Below, piece after piece: positions 25,650 to 33,128 of a stretch of 64,000 nucleotides of DNA. The translations under genes and the position numbers were made by a program. The DNA lies in the NCBI GenBank assembly GCA_035374585.1, contig DAOSPF010000001.1, positions 43,652 to 107,651 of the forward strand. The letters are read 5' to 3'. Position 1 is the first letter of the stretch. Each line of letters starts with the position of its first letter. The stretch is from JAKPQD01 sp029572965 (GTDB lineage Bacteria; Bacteroidota; Bacteroidia; Bacteroidales; DTGW01). The notes below the pieces were generated by a model. The model was not told the origin of the DNA. It made no database searches and saw nothing but the letters and a program-made list of their open reading frames with translations.

Positions 25650-27047
25650 TTACTTCAATCTTTGTTCTTGGTTCTTTATTCTTGGTTCTTCCTGAGAAGG
25701 GCTTTTTCTTACAAATTGCCAGACAGGGCTCATGGCCGTGGCGTATATTTCTTTGGCGAAGTTGAGCATCCCCTCATAGCCTGCCAGTGCTTCTTTGCGT
25801 TCGTGGTTATGGTCGCAAAAGCCTATGCCCAGCTTATGTGCTATAGGACGCTCTTTCACCCCGCCAATGAATATTGTTGCATTCTTTTCACGAATGAAAT
25901 GTTGCAATTCGATGGGGTTTGAATCATCTACAATGATGGTCCCCTCATCGCATATATCTTTTATAAGGTTATAATCGTCTTTATTGCCGGTTTGCGAACC
26001 TATCACAACGGTCTGCACGCCAATCAGCCTTAATGCTTTTACCAGCGAGATAGCTTTAAAAGCGCCTCCTACATATATAGCAGCTTTCTGGCCGGTAAGT
26101 TTTTCTTTGTATTCCTTCAATGCCGGGAGGAGTTTTTTCAGTTCGGTTGCTACCAAAAGTTTTGCAGCATCCATTTTACTTTCATCGTCAAAAAACCTGG
26201 CTACTTCGTAAAGGGCATTGCTCATATCCTCGATACCAAAGTATGATACGCGGATATACGGGATGCCATACTTTTCTTTCATGTCTTTGGCCAGCCAGGT
26301 CATTGAACCTGAGCATTGCACTACGTTGAGGCAGGCTGTGTTTGCCCTGCGGATATCTTCAACACGTCCGTCACCGGTCACCTGGGCTATGATGTTGATG
26401 CCTATTTTGCGATAATATTCGGCCAGCATCCAAAGCTCTCCGGCCAGGTTAAAATCCCCCAATATGTTGATAGAGAAAGGTACTTTGTTTCTTTGTTCAG
26501 ATGTACCAATAAGTTTAGAAAGTGCTTCGCATGCAACCCTGTACCCGTCTTTTTTTGTACCATTGAAACCTTCGGCATGTACAGGCAGTACGGTAATGCC
26601 TTTTTCTGCGCTTACTTTTTTGCACACAGCCTCTATATCATCGCCAATGACCCCTACTATGCAGGTAGAGTAAACAAAAGCTGCTGCAGGTTTGTGTTTG
26701 TCAATGAGCGTGGTTAAAGCGGCATAAAGTTTTTTTTCACCTCCAAAAATGACTTGTTCTTCTCTTAAATCAGTGGAAAAACTCAAACGATGTAGCTGGG
26801 GCCCGGATGATAAGGCTCCACGTATGTCCCAGGTATATGAAGCGCAGCCTATTGGTCCATGTACAACATGCAAAGCATCAGCAATGGGATAAAGCACTAC
26901 CCTTGAACCACAGAAAACACATGCTCTTTGGCTTACCGACCCTGCTTCACTGGCTTTTGAACATTCCATATCGAAGTTGGCATCACCGGCGGTGGCTATC
27001 TGCTTCTCGCGTCCGAGGAGGTAAATATTTTTGTTTTCTTTTTCCAT
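25650..27047 (-). CDS. nifE: Nitrogenase cofactor scaffold subunit NifE
   Basis: About 465 aa, NifD-like, partner of NifN. Cluster-binding Cys: RACVFCGSRVVLYPIADALH, HGPIGCASYTWDIRG and YSTCIVGVIGDDIE. ATG 27047 (MEKENKNIYLLG) is preferred; a longer frame starts at 27095. The last residues, EEPRIKNQEQRLK, are encoded by an interspersed CAAGAATC/AAGAACCAAG-type repeat also seen in the nifD-nifK spacer, so the native end may have been extended. There is no NifN fusion. Confidence 0.92.
   Translation of the reverse strand: MEKENKNIYLLGREKQIATAGDANFDMECSKASEAGSVSQRACVFCGSRVVLYPIADALHVVHGPIGCASYTWDIRGALSSGPQLHRLSFSTDLREEQVIFGGEKKLYAALTTLIDKHKPAAAFVYSTCIVGVIGDDIEAVCKKVSAEKGITVLPVHAEGFNGTKKDGYRVACEALSKLIGTSEQRNKVPFSINILGDFNLAGELWMLAEYYRKIGINIIAQVTGDGRVEDIRRANTACLNVVQCSGSMTWLAKDMKEKYGIPYIRVSYFGIEDMSNALYEVARFFDDESKMDAAKLLVATELKKLLPALKEYKEKLTGQKAAIYVGGAFKAISLVKALRLIGVQTVVIGSQTGNKDDYNLIKDICDEGTIIVDDSNPIELQHFIREKNATIFIGGVKERPIAHKLGIGFCDHNHERKEALAGYEGMLNFAKEIYATAMSPVWQFVRKSPSQEEPRIKNQEQRLK
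25655..25697. repeat. AAGAACCAAG/AAGAATC spacer repeat inside the nifE 3' end
   Basis: On the minus strand GAACCAAGAATAAAGAACCAAG is followed by AAAGATTG. It forms the nifE stop region and encodes its C-terminal tail. Related units lie at 28600-28670 and 46620-46665. Confidence 0.55.
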
Positions 27048-27195
27048 AACAGGGTAAATTGCTGAAATTGCTACCTTTTTTGAAAAATCCCCCATCCCGG
27101 TTCAAGAATGTAAAATATATCTATAAAAACTGAAGCAAGGAGAGGAGCAGGATGAGGGATAAACACTAACTTAACTATCACAACAAATGATACTG

Positions 27196-28578
27196 TTACA
27201 TCACTAATTCAAGCTTTTCTTCGGGTGCATCGCGGTCAATGCGGTCCATCAGGGCACCAAGGATTTTTTCAAGGATTCTCATTCCTCCATGGTAGCCTAC
27301 TGTTGGGAAGTAACTATGCCCTACACGGTCTAATATCGGGAAGCCGTAGCGGACAAAAGGTATATCTTCGTCCCTGGCTATGTATTTCCCGTAGGTGTTG
27401 CCTATCAGCAGGTCCACTTTTTCTTGTTTAATCCATTGATGTAAAAGGAACATATCTGCCGTTTCGCCATTTTTGAATTTGGCCTCAGGTACTTTTTCAC
27501 CGAGTATTTCTTTCATGCGGCTTTCAAAAAGTTTGCCCGGGGTTCCACTGACGATATAAACAGGTTTCATATCTAACATCACCAAAAACTCTGTCATAGG
27601 TATCAGCCAGTCGGGGTCGCCGTACAAGGCCACTCGTTTTCCATACAAGTACGAATGCATGTCGGCTATCATGTCCAGCAGTCGGCCACGTTCGTTGGTC
27701 AATGACTGAGGCACTTTTACGTTGGCATACCTGCTAAGGGCCGTGATAAAGCGGTCGGTTGCTTGTAAGCCTATTGGAACATCGCAAATGTCGTATTTCA
27801 CTTTGCATTTGTATTCCAGCTTTTTGGCCGCTTCTTCAGTGGCCCATTGGCCTATGCCTAACGAGAACTTGGCATCTCCTGCGCTGATAAGCTCTTCAAT
27901 GGTTGTTCCCCCTTTCGGGTAAAAGGTGTATTTGCCATTGAGCGGCCCATCAAGGATTCCCGATGTATCGGGAAACATCATGGTGTTGGCTTGCATTTTT
28001 TTGGCTATGCGTTTGATTTCGCGCATATCGCAAGGCTCAATCCAGCCGCTGATGAGGTTTACCTGGTAGTTTGAAATCCCTGTGTGTTGCGCAAAATAGG
28101 AGGTCATACCTAACAACATATTGGCATATCCTGTTACATGCGAGCCTACATAACTTGGGGTGTTGCAGTGTATCACGTGTTTGCCTTTTGGTACTTTGCC
28201 TTCTTCGCGTGCCTTTGTCAATATTTGGTTGAGGTCGTCGCCAATGGTTTCGCTCAGACAGGTTGAGTGTACGGCTATTATTTCCGGGTCATAGGTCGAA
28301 AATATTGTTTCTATGGCCTGCAAGAGGTTCGATTGTCCCCCGAACACTGAAGATCCTTCCGTAAACGAACTGGTCGATGCCATAACTGGCTCTTTGTAGT
28401 GGCGTGTCAGCGTGCTACGGTGATATGAGCAACAGCCCTGTGAGCCGTGACTATGGGGCAAACACCCTTGAATACCTAAGGCTGCATACATTGCCCCTAT
28501 GGGTTGACAGGTCTTGGCCGGGTTTATTGTCAGCGCTTGCCTGTCTATTACTTTATCGGTTGTATGTCGTAGTAACAT
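27196..28578 (-). CDS. nifK: Nitrogenase MoFe protein beta subunit NifK
   Basis: 460 aa, the short form lacking the ~50-residue N-terminal extension of proteobacterial NifK, as in clostridial-type enzymes. P-cluster ligands are present: C24 (AKTCQPIGAMYA), C49 (HGSQGCCSYHRS) and C107 (VHSTCLSETIGDD), plus Ser in the CNTPSYVGSH region. Other blocks: LYGDPDWLIPMTEFLV, LLIGNTYGKYIARD. It pairs with NifD to form the alpha2beta2 dinitrogenase. It is separated from nifD by a 99-bp spacer that can form a hairpin. Confidence 0.97.
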   Translation of the reverse strand: MLLRHTTDKVIDRQALTINPAKTCQPIGAMYAALGIQGCLPHSHGSQGCCSYHRSTLTRHYKEPVMASTSSFTEGSSVFGGQSNLLQAIETIFSTYDPEIIAVHSTCLSETIGDDLNQILTKAREEGKVPKGKHVIHCNTPSYVGSHVTGYANMLLGMTSYFAQHTGISNYQVNLISGWIEPCDMREIKRIAKKMQANTMMFPDTSGILDGPLNGKYTFYPKGGTTIEELISAGDAKFSLGIGQWATEEAAKKLEYKCKVKYDICDVPIGLQATDRFITALSRYANVKVPQSLTNERGRLLDMIADMHSYLYGKRVALYGDPDWLIPMTEFLVMLDMKPVYIVSGTPGKLFESRMKEILGEKVPEAKFKNGETADMFLLHQWIKQEKVDLLIGNTYGKYIARDEDIPFVRYGFPILDRVGHSYFPTVGYHGGMRILEKILGALMDRIDRDAPEEKLELVM

Positions 28579-28599
28579 ATTTTTTAATTTTTAGATTTG

Positions 28600-28670
28600 A
28601 GAATCAAGAATCAAGAGCCAAGAATTTTATCAATTGCCAAGTCTTGATTCCTGGCTCTTGGCTCTTTTTA
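28600..28670. repeat. Hairpin-forming repeat in the nifD-nifK spacer
   Basis: Arms AAGAGCCAAGA (28613-28623) and TCTTGGCTCTT (28656-28666) pair over 11 bp, and the loop carries further AATCAAG/CTTGATT complementarity. On the nif-coding strand no T run follows the stem, so it is more likely an mRNA-stability or processing hairpin than a terminator. Confidence 0.65.
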
Positions 28671-28677
28671 TCTGTTT

Positions 28678-30309
28678 TTATAAAACATCTATCACAAAGT
28701 TGGCTTCTACTTGTTTATGCGTTTCCCAGGGGGCTTGCAGGTACTTCCATACAGTAGCTCCGGTGAGTTTGTCAATGTCTTTGTAGAAGTTTATAGCTCC
28801 GGCAAATCCTGCATAAGGCCCGCCATAGTCATAACTGTGAAGCTGCTTGAGAGGGATACCCATCTTTTGTACCACGTACTTTTCTTTGATACCGGCACAG
28901 AAAACATCGGGCTTGTAAAACTCTATCAGCTTCTCGGTTTCCCAATGGTTGACATCGTCAATGACGAGGGCATTCTTTTTCATACTTGGCATCATCCCTG
29001 AGTAACCGCTTATTTCAAGGCCTTTGGCTTCGAGGGCTTTCAGTTGCTCTTCTGTTTTACGTGGCCTGTAGCGGGTTTCGTCTTTTTCTACATGCAACTC
29101 TTCAATGTTGCGGCTGTCAGCGTCCACTTGTATTGTAGGTATTACCTTGCGGCCTTCGTAGTCATCGCGGTGCCCAAATTCGTACCCTGCCGAAACGGTT
29201 TCCATTTCCAATTCATTGAAAAGTTCCTGGTAGTGGTGGGCCCGTGAACCTCCTACGAAGAGCATTGCCAGCTTGCCTTTGGTACGGGGCTTTATTTTTT
29301 CTAAAGCCTCTTTCACCGGTGGCATTTCTTCGGCTATCACTTCTTCGATTTTGTCTATCAAAGCTTTGTCTTCAAAGTACTGGCCTATTTTCCGAAGCGA
29401 TTTGGCTGTGGCTTCAGCCCCGATAAAGTTTACCTTGAACCAGGGGATGCCAAACTTGGTTTCCATCATTTCGGCCAGGTAGTTGATAGAACGGTGGCAC
29501 ATGACCACGTTGAGGTCGGCATGGTGTGCCTGCTCAAAGGAGTCGATGGTAGAGTTGCCGCTAAAAGTTGATATTAGCGTTATTCCGCATTTTTCGAGAA
29601 TCCTTTCTATTTCAAATGCATCACCTCCAATGTTGTATTCTCCCAGCAGGTTGATTTTGTACTTCCCTTCTACAGGCGTATCATTGAGCCCTACAACATG
29701 CTTGAAAACCCCGTTGTTGGCTATGTGGTGCCCTGCACTTTGACTAACCCCTTTATAACCTTCGCAACTGAACCCAAAGATGTTGATGCCAAGTTCTTCC
29801 TTCATTTCGCGGGCTACGGCATGGACGTCGTCCCCAATCAAGCCTACCGGACAGGTAGAGAATATACCAATGTTCTTGGGCTTGAATATCTCGAAAGCTT
29901 CTCTGATAGCTGCCTTCAACTTAATTTCGCCTCCAAATACAATGTTTGAGTCCTGCATGTCAGTCGAAAAGCTGTACATCATATAGTTTGGGGCATCGGG
30001 TGAAGGTGGTTTGGTCTGGTTACGACGGGTAAGCCAGGCATAAAAGCTGCATCCGATAGGCCCATGCACTAAGTTGATGATATCGCGTGTAGGGCCTAAC
30101 ACTACCCCTTTGCAACCTGCATAAGTACAACCGCGTTGGGTGATAATACCCGGTATGGTACGCACGTTGGCCTGAATGGGCTGGTCTTTCTCCGGGTCAT
30201 TTATAATCAGCTGTTTCTCACGTTTTTTAGCTATCTTAGAAGGATACTTGCTGAGTATCTCTTTTTTTAGCGCCGACGGATCGGGCAATATTTTTTCTTC
30301 TACTTTCAT
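28678..30309 (-). CDS. nifD: Nitrogenase MoFe protein alpha subunit NifD
   Basis: 543 aa. It binds FeMo-co and half of the P-cluster. P-cluster ligands C61 (RGCTYAGCKGVVLGP), C87 (HGPIGCSFYAW) and C153 (STCPVGLIGDD); FeMo-co ligands C271 (VVMCHRSINY) and H491 (LHSYDYGGPY); Q190 and H194 in CEGYKGVSQSAGHH; and Arg in GGSRAHH, where V- and Fe-only enzymes have Pro-Lys. This marks it as Mo-type. The ~50-residue insert around 375-430 is the clostridial/Chlorobium/methanogen alpha-subunit insert. The start codon lies in the duplicated leader element. Confidence 0.97.
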   Translation of the reverse strand: MKVEEKILPDPSALKKEILSKYPSKIAKKREKQLIINDPEKDQPIQANVRTIPGIITQRGCTYAGCKGVVLGPTRDIINLVHGPIGCSFYAWLTRRNQTKPPSPDAPNYMMYSFSTDMQDSNIVFGGEIKLKAAIREAFEIFKPKNIGIFSTCPVGLIGDDVHAVAREMKEELGINIFGFSCEGYKGVSQSAGHHIANNGVFKHVVGLNDTPVEGKYKINLLGEYNIGGDAFEIERILEKCGITLISTFSGNSTIDSFEQAHHADLNVVMCHRSINYLAEMMETKFGIPWFKVNFIGAEATAKSLRKIGQYFEDKALIDKIEEVIAEEMPPVKEALEKIKPRTKGKLAMLFVGGSRAHHYQELFNELEMETVSAGYEFGHRDDYEGRKVIPTIQVDADSRNIEELHVEKDETRYRPRKTEEQLKALEAKGLEISGYSGMMPSMKKNALVIDDVNHWETEKLIEFYKPDVFCAGIKEKYVVQKMGIPLKQLHSYDYGGPYAGFAGAINFYKDIDKLTGATVWKYLQAPWETHKQVEANFVIDVL

Positions 30310-30400
30310 CCGTTAATAATTTTTAAATAAGGTCGGATGGAACTCGCATGATGAATTTTCATCCATGTTTGTGATTAGCGAATCATGCTCGTTTCATATT
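30304..30400 (-). promoter_or_regulatory. Duplicated leader element, nifD copy
   Basis: A 97-nt sequence filling the nifI2-nifD spacer and nearly identical to 21612-21709. Possible pairings on the mRNA: CATCCG (30335-30330) with CGGATG holding the nifD start; GGATG with CATCC; GATGA with TCATC; GCATGAT with ATCATGC. The first occludes the start codon and the second would free it. A 12-codon frame overlapping the nifI2 stop (TAATG, 30375-30410) ends inside the element; its last eight codons, including the stop, stay in register in the nifV copy. Confidence 0.8.
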
Positions 30401-30409
30401 TTTCTTCCA

Positions 30410-30775
30410 TTAGTCAAGTACACTATCTCCACTTTCTCCTGTGCGGATTTGAATGGTTTCGGCTGTTGGCAGTACGAATATTTTTCCATCGCCGCTGTTG
30501 CCTGTTTGATTTGCTTTTATTATTGTCTGGATAGCCAAATCTGCCTTTTCGTCTGTTACCGTGAGCTGGATCATTCGTTTGGTTTTCAGACGGTGCTCTT
30601 CGTGTACATAGTCAGGGTTTTTCTTGTTTTCTTCATAAGTAGGCCCTACACCTAATCCGCGACCCCGTCCCTGGACTTCTCCAGAACCCATGAAAGAAGG
30701 CAAACCAGCTTCGGCTAAAGCAGCTTTTGTTGCGTTTACCTTCTTCATCCGTATAATGGCTACTATTGTTTTCAT
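30410..30775 (-). CDS. nifI2: Nitrogenase-regulating PII protein NifI2
   Basis: 121 aa, PII fold. It starts MKTIVAIIRMKKVNATKAAL, has a T-loop of the NifI2 type (MGSGEVQGRGRGLGVGPTYEENK) and the C-terminal block NSGDGKIFVLPTAETIQIRTGE. With NifI1 it forms a complex that binds dinitrogenase and blocks NifH docking when 2-oxoglutarate is low, giving reversible ammonium switch-off without ADP-ribosylation. Its position between nifH and nifD matches this family in archaea and anaerobic bacteria. Confidence 0.93.
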   Translation of the reverse strand: MKTIVAIIRMKKVNATKAALAEAGLPSFMGSGEVQGRGRGLGVGPTYEENKKNPDYVHEEHRLKTKRMIQLTVTDEKADLAIQTIIKANQTGNSGDGKIFVLPTAETIQIRTGESGDSVLD

Positions 30776-30915
30776 ATTTTTTGAATTTTAAAGCTCTATT
30801 TTTCCGCCGTTGTTAATTGTACTGGGGGAAAGGGAGTAAGAGCTGACTTTTTTAACAACTAACTTAATTATGTCCTTTTTTCATGTCCCGCCATTGGAGG
30901 GATTTAGGGAGGCTT

Positions 30916-31242
30916 TTATAGCTCTTTTTTACCATTACTGATTGTCCAGGCTTCTAAAACCGGGATAATAAATATTTTTCCGTCCCCAAATTGGCCTTTT
31001 GGCTGTGTGCGTGCCGCATTAAGTATTGTTTCGACAACGATAGATTTGTCGGCATCGTTTACCACTATCATGAGCGATGTTTTTGCAAGTTCATCATAGG
31101 TGATGTTGCCTACTTTTAACCCGCGCTGTTTTCCGCGCCCGTAAACCTGCGATTTTGTAACGGCAGGGAAGCCATTTTCTAACAATGCCTTCATTACTTC
31201 TACTGCCTTTTCAGGCCTTATTATTGCTCGTATCTGTAACAT
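30916..31242 (-). CDS. nifI1: Nitrogenase-regulating PII protein NifI1
   Basis: 108 aa, PII fold: MLQIRAIIRPEKAVEVMKAL, T-loop KSQVYGRGKQRGLKVGNITY, and GQFGDGKIFIIPVLEAWTI. The T-loop lacks the uridylylated Tyr context of GlnB (EYxVDF), as is usual for NifI1. It is the 2-oxoglutarate/ATP-sensing partner of NifI2. It lies 64 bp after nifH, and the 140 bp to nifI2 contain only AT-rich sequence and a short G-run. Confidence 0.93.
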   Translation of the reverse strand: MLQIRAIIRPEKAVEVMKALLENGFPAVTKSQVYGRGKQRGLKVGNITYDELAKTSLMIVVNDADKSIVVETILNAARTQPKGQFGDGKIFIIPVLEAWTISNGKKEL

Positions 31243-31306
31243 ATTTTTTATTTTTTCTTGTTAACAATTGAATCTTATTATTTAAATCCCTGATTTTGCT
31301 TAACGT

Positions 31307-32131
31307 TTAGTTGAGGATGCCGTAGTTGATAAGCAGTTCTTCTAACTCCTCGATAGCCAAAGGTTTTGGTATGACAAACATCTTGTTTTCATCTATTTTG
31401 CGGCACAATTGACGGTATTCATCAGCTTGTGGGTGTGTTGGGTCGTACTCAATCACTGTTTTACGGTTGATTTCTGCCCTTTGTACCATATTGTCACGAG
31501 GTACAAAATGTATCATTTGTGTGCCAAGCCTTCTGGCCAATTCTTCAATCATCTGAAACTCATTGTCCACCTTACGGCTGTTACAAATAAGGCCTCCAAG
31601 TTTTACATCTCCGGCTTCGGCAAACTTTACAATACCTTTGCAGATGTTGTTAGCTGCATACATGGCCATCATCTCGCCCGAGCAAACAATGTAGATTTCT
31701 TGTGCCTTACCTTCGCGCATTGGCATTGCAAAACCTCCGCAAACTACGTCCCCAAGTACATCATAGAATACATAATCTATTTCTTGCGACTCGTCATAAG
31801 CGCCAAGCTGTTCAAGGAGGTTGACAGAGGTAATGATACCACGTCCGGCACATCCAACCCCGGGTTCGGGACCACCTGATTCAACACATCGCACTCCTTT
31901 GAACCCTGATTTTACCACATCATCCAGTTCAACGTCTTCGCCTTCTTCCCGAAGGGTGTCCAATACTGTTTTCTGTGCTAATCCGCCAAGGAGTAAGCGT
32001 GTAGAGTCTGCTTTTGGGTCGCACCCTACTACCATTACTTTTTTGCCCATCTCTACTAATCCGGCTACGGTATTTTGGGTCGTTGTAGATTTTCCTATAC
32101 CGCCTTTCCCATAAATTGCTACTTTTCTCAT
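31307..32131 (-). CDS. nifH: Nitrogenase iron protein NifH
   Basis: 274 aa. The Fe protein transfers electrons to NifDK with ATP hydrolysis and takes part in FeMo-co and P-cluster assembly. Walker A GKGGIGKST (9-17), the switch/DPK region GCDPKADS, cluster ligands C94 (GVGCAGRGI) and C131 (GDVVCGGF), and Arg97, the site ADP-ribosylated in some species, are all present. The loop between the two Cys is two residues longer than in Azotobacter. It is the first gene of the main nif transcript, behind a sigma54-like promoter. Confidence 0.98.
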   Translation of the reverse strand: MRKVAIYGKGGIGKSTTTQNTVAGLVEMGKKVMVVGCDPKADSTRLLLGGLAQKTVLDTLREEGEDVELDDVVKSGFKGVRCVESGGPEPGVGCAGRGIITSVNLLEQLGAYDESQEIDYVFYDVLGDVVCGGFAMPMREGKAQEIYIVCSGEMMAMYAANNICKGIVKFAEAGDVKLGGLICNSRKVDNEFQMIEELARRLGTQMIHFVPRDNMVQRAEINRKTVIEYDPTHPQADEYRQLCRKIDENKMFVIPKPLAIEELEELLINYGILN

Positions 32132-32168
32132 AACATTAATTTTTTAAAGTTTCGTCCATCTATGGTAT

Positions 32169-32185
32169 TACACAATGCGTGCCAA
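32169..32185 (-). promoter_or_regulatory. Candidate sigma54 promoter of nifH
   Basis: Minus strand TTGGCACG-N4-GTGTA. The -24 half is perfect (consensus TTGGCACG); the -12 half has GT instead of GC at the right distance (10 nt between GG and GT). It predicts a leader of about 27 nt. The NifA-type activator encoded upstream supports it. Confidence 0.6.
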
Positions 32186-32194
32186 ACGATGTAA

Positions 32195-32217
32195 GTAACA
32201 GTTTTACAGCATGTTAC
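32195..32217. promoter_or_regulatory. Inverted repeat GTAACA-N11-TGTTAC upstream of the nifH promoter
   Basis: Perfect 6-bp arms, starting 10 bp upstream of the -24 element. It may be an activator or repressor site. It does not match the classical NifA site TGT-N10-ACA. Confidence 0.5.
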
Positions 32218-32399
32218 AAAGGTAATACGTAAGATTTTATTTTCTTTTTATGCCGTAGGATTACAATTTTGTAGGTAAAAAATGGAAAACTTACATTTAT
32301 GTTAGAAAAAATAGGTGGAAAAATAGTTTATGCTATATGAGAAATATATTTTACCCCTAATATTGGTGAAGAGTGTTTGTTTTGTATAAATAAAAACGC

Positions 32400-32646
32400 C
32401 ATTGTCCGATATAAAATTAATATTAGGGCTAAAGCCCTATTACATCATGGTTTTGACTAAGAAGGTGTGTAAAAAGTCAAAACTGTCCAAATTTACCCCT
32501 AAATCCCTTGAAGGGGATTTTTGACAATCAATAATTTATGATAAAGCCCTTTAGGGGTTTGGGGGTTAAAAAGACTTTTTACACAGCCTCTTGCAAATAG
32601 TTACTTACTGAAGGACTTTAGTCCTAATACTTTTACCGGACAACAG
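32400..32646. repeat. Nested inverted-repeat element between nifH and nifA
   Basis: Three nested layers: outer arms ATTGTCCG...TATTAGGGCTAAAGCCC against GGACTTTAGTCCTAATA...CCGGACAA; middle arms GTGTAAAAAGTC (32467-32478) and GACTTTTTACAC (32573-32584); inner CCCCTAAATCCC...GGGATTT and CCCTTTAGGGG palindromes. No transposase is present. It is MITE-like and non-coding. Confidence 0.75.
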
Positions 32647-32714
32647 TGAATTAAAATCATATCATGACCTGTATAATTTGAAATAATCTCAGGTAGAGGT
32701 AGTATTTTTTTGTT

Positions 32715-32930
32715 TGCTCCGGAGGAGCAACCTGTTTATAGAAAAAATACAATCAGCGAATTAAAAGCGCGCCTAATAAATATTATAAAATGTAGAAACC
32801 AAATTTGGCGCGCAATAGAAGAAACTCTTTATAGGTTTAGTTTTGTTGCGCACCATACAGATGTTGTTCATTTAAATATTATTGTGCTTGGTGCGCTTAT
32901 TTTTATTTCAACTTGTATTCTATAAACAGG
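32715..32930. repeat. Composite element holding 138-nt double-hairpin core, copy A
   Basis: Flanks CCTGTTTATAGAA (32731-32743) and TTCTATAAACAGG (32918-32930) are perfect inverted repeats, preceded by the palindrome GCTCCGGAGGAGC. The core (32763-32900) has two hairpins, AAAAGCGCGCC...GGCGCGC and TGCGCACCA...TGGTGCGC, joined by AATAGAAGAA. The core recurs inverted at 38501-38638. A 71-aa frame across it is not considered a gene. Confidence 0.75.
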
Positions 32931-32960
32931 ACACTCGCCAAGCGAGTTAAAATCATCTTA

Positions 32961-33099
32961 GCGCGTCCAATGTTATTAAGTTAAGCTAAAGACACTTCGA
33001 CAGGTATAGTGTCCACTATGAAATAAAAGGTTGTTGAACTTGTCGAAACGCCCTTTTATTTCTGTCCAGCTCCTTAACTTAATAGCATTGAATGTGCGC
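32961..33099. repeat. Nested inverted-repeat element next to nifA
   Basis: Outer arms GCGCGTCCAATGTTATTAAG (from 32961) and CTTAATAGCATTGAATGTGC (to 33097) face an inner pair CTTCGACAGG/CTTGTCGAA and AAATAAAAGG/CCCTTTTATT. No coding capacity. It lies 30 bp from the nifA stop and may help end that transcript. Confidence 0.7.
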
Positions 33100-33128
33100 C
33101 AACGGTACTTTGCGGTAAAAAGATAAAT

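Noticed and set aside
28600..28670. Terminator between nifD and nifK
   Set aside because: On the coding strand no T run follows the stem, and ending there would uncouple nifK; an mRNA hairpin is more likely.
25296..30309. Alternative (V or Fe-only) nitrogenase, with the 102-aa gene as the delta subunit
   Set aside because: NifD has the Arg of GGxR and Mo-type motifs where VnfD and AnfD have Pro-Lys; the small gene lies between nifE and nifN, not between D and K, and does not resemble AnfG or VnfG.
32710..32925. 71-aa frame (RAIEE motif) in the nifH-nifA spacer
   Set aside because: It lies entirely in the hairpin repeat; the similar frame at 38378-38620 has the same origin. The similarity reflects the DNA repeat, not a protein family.
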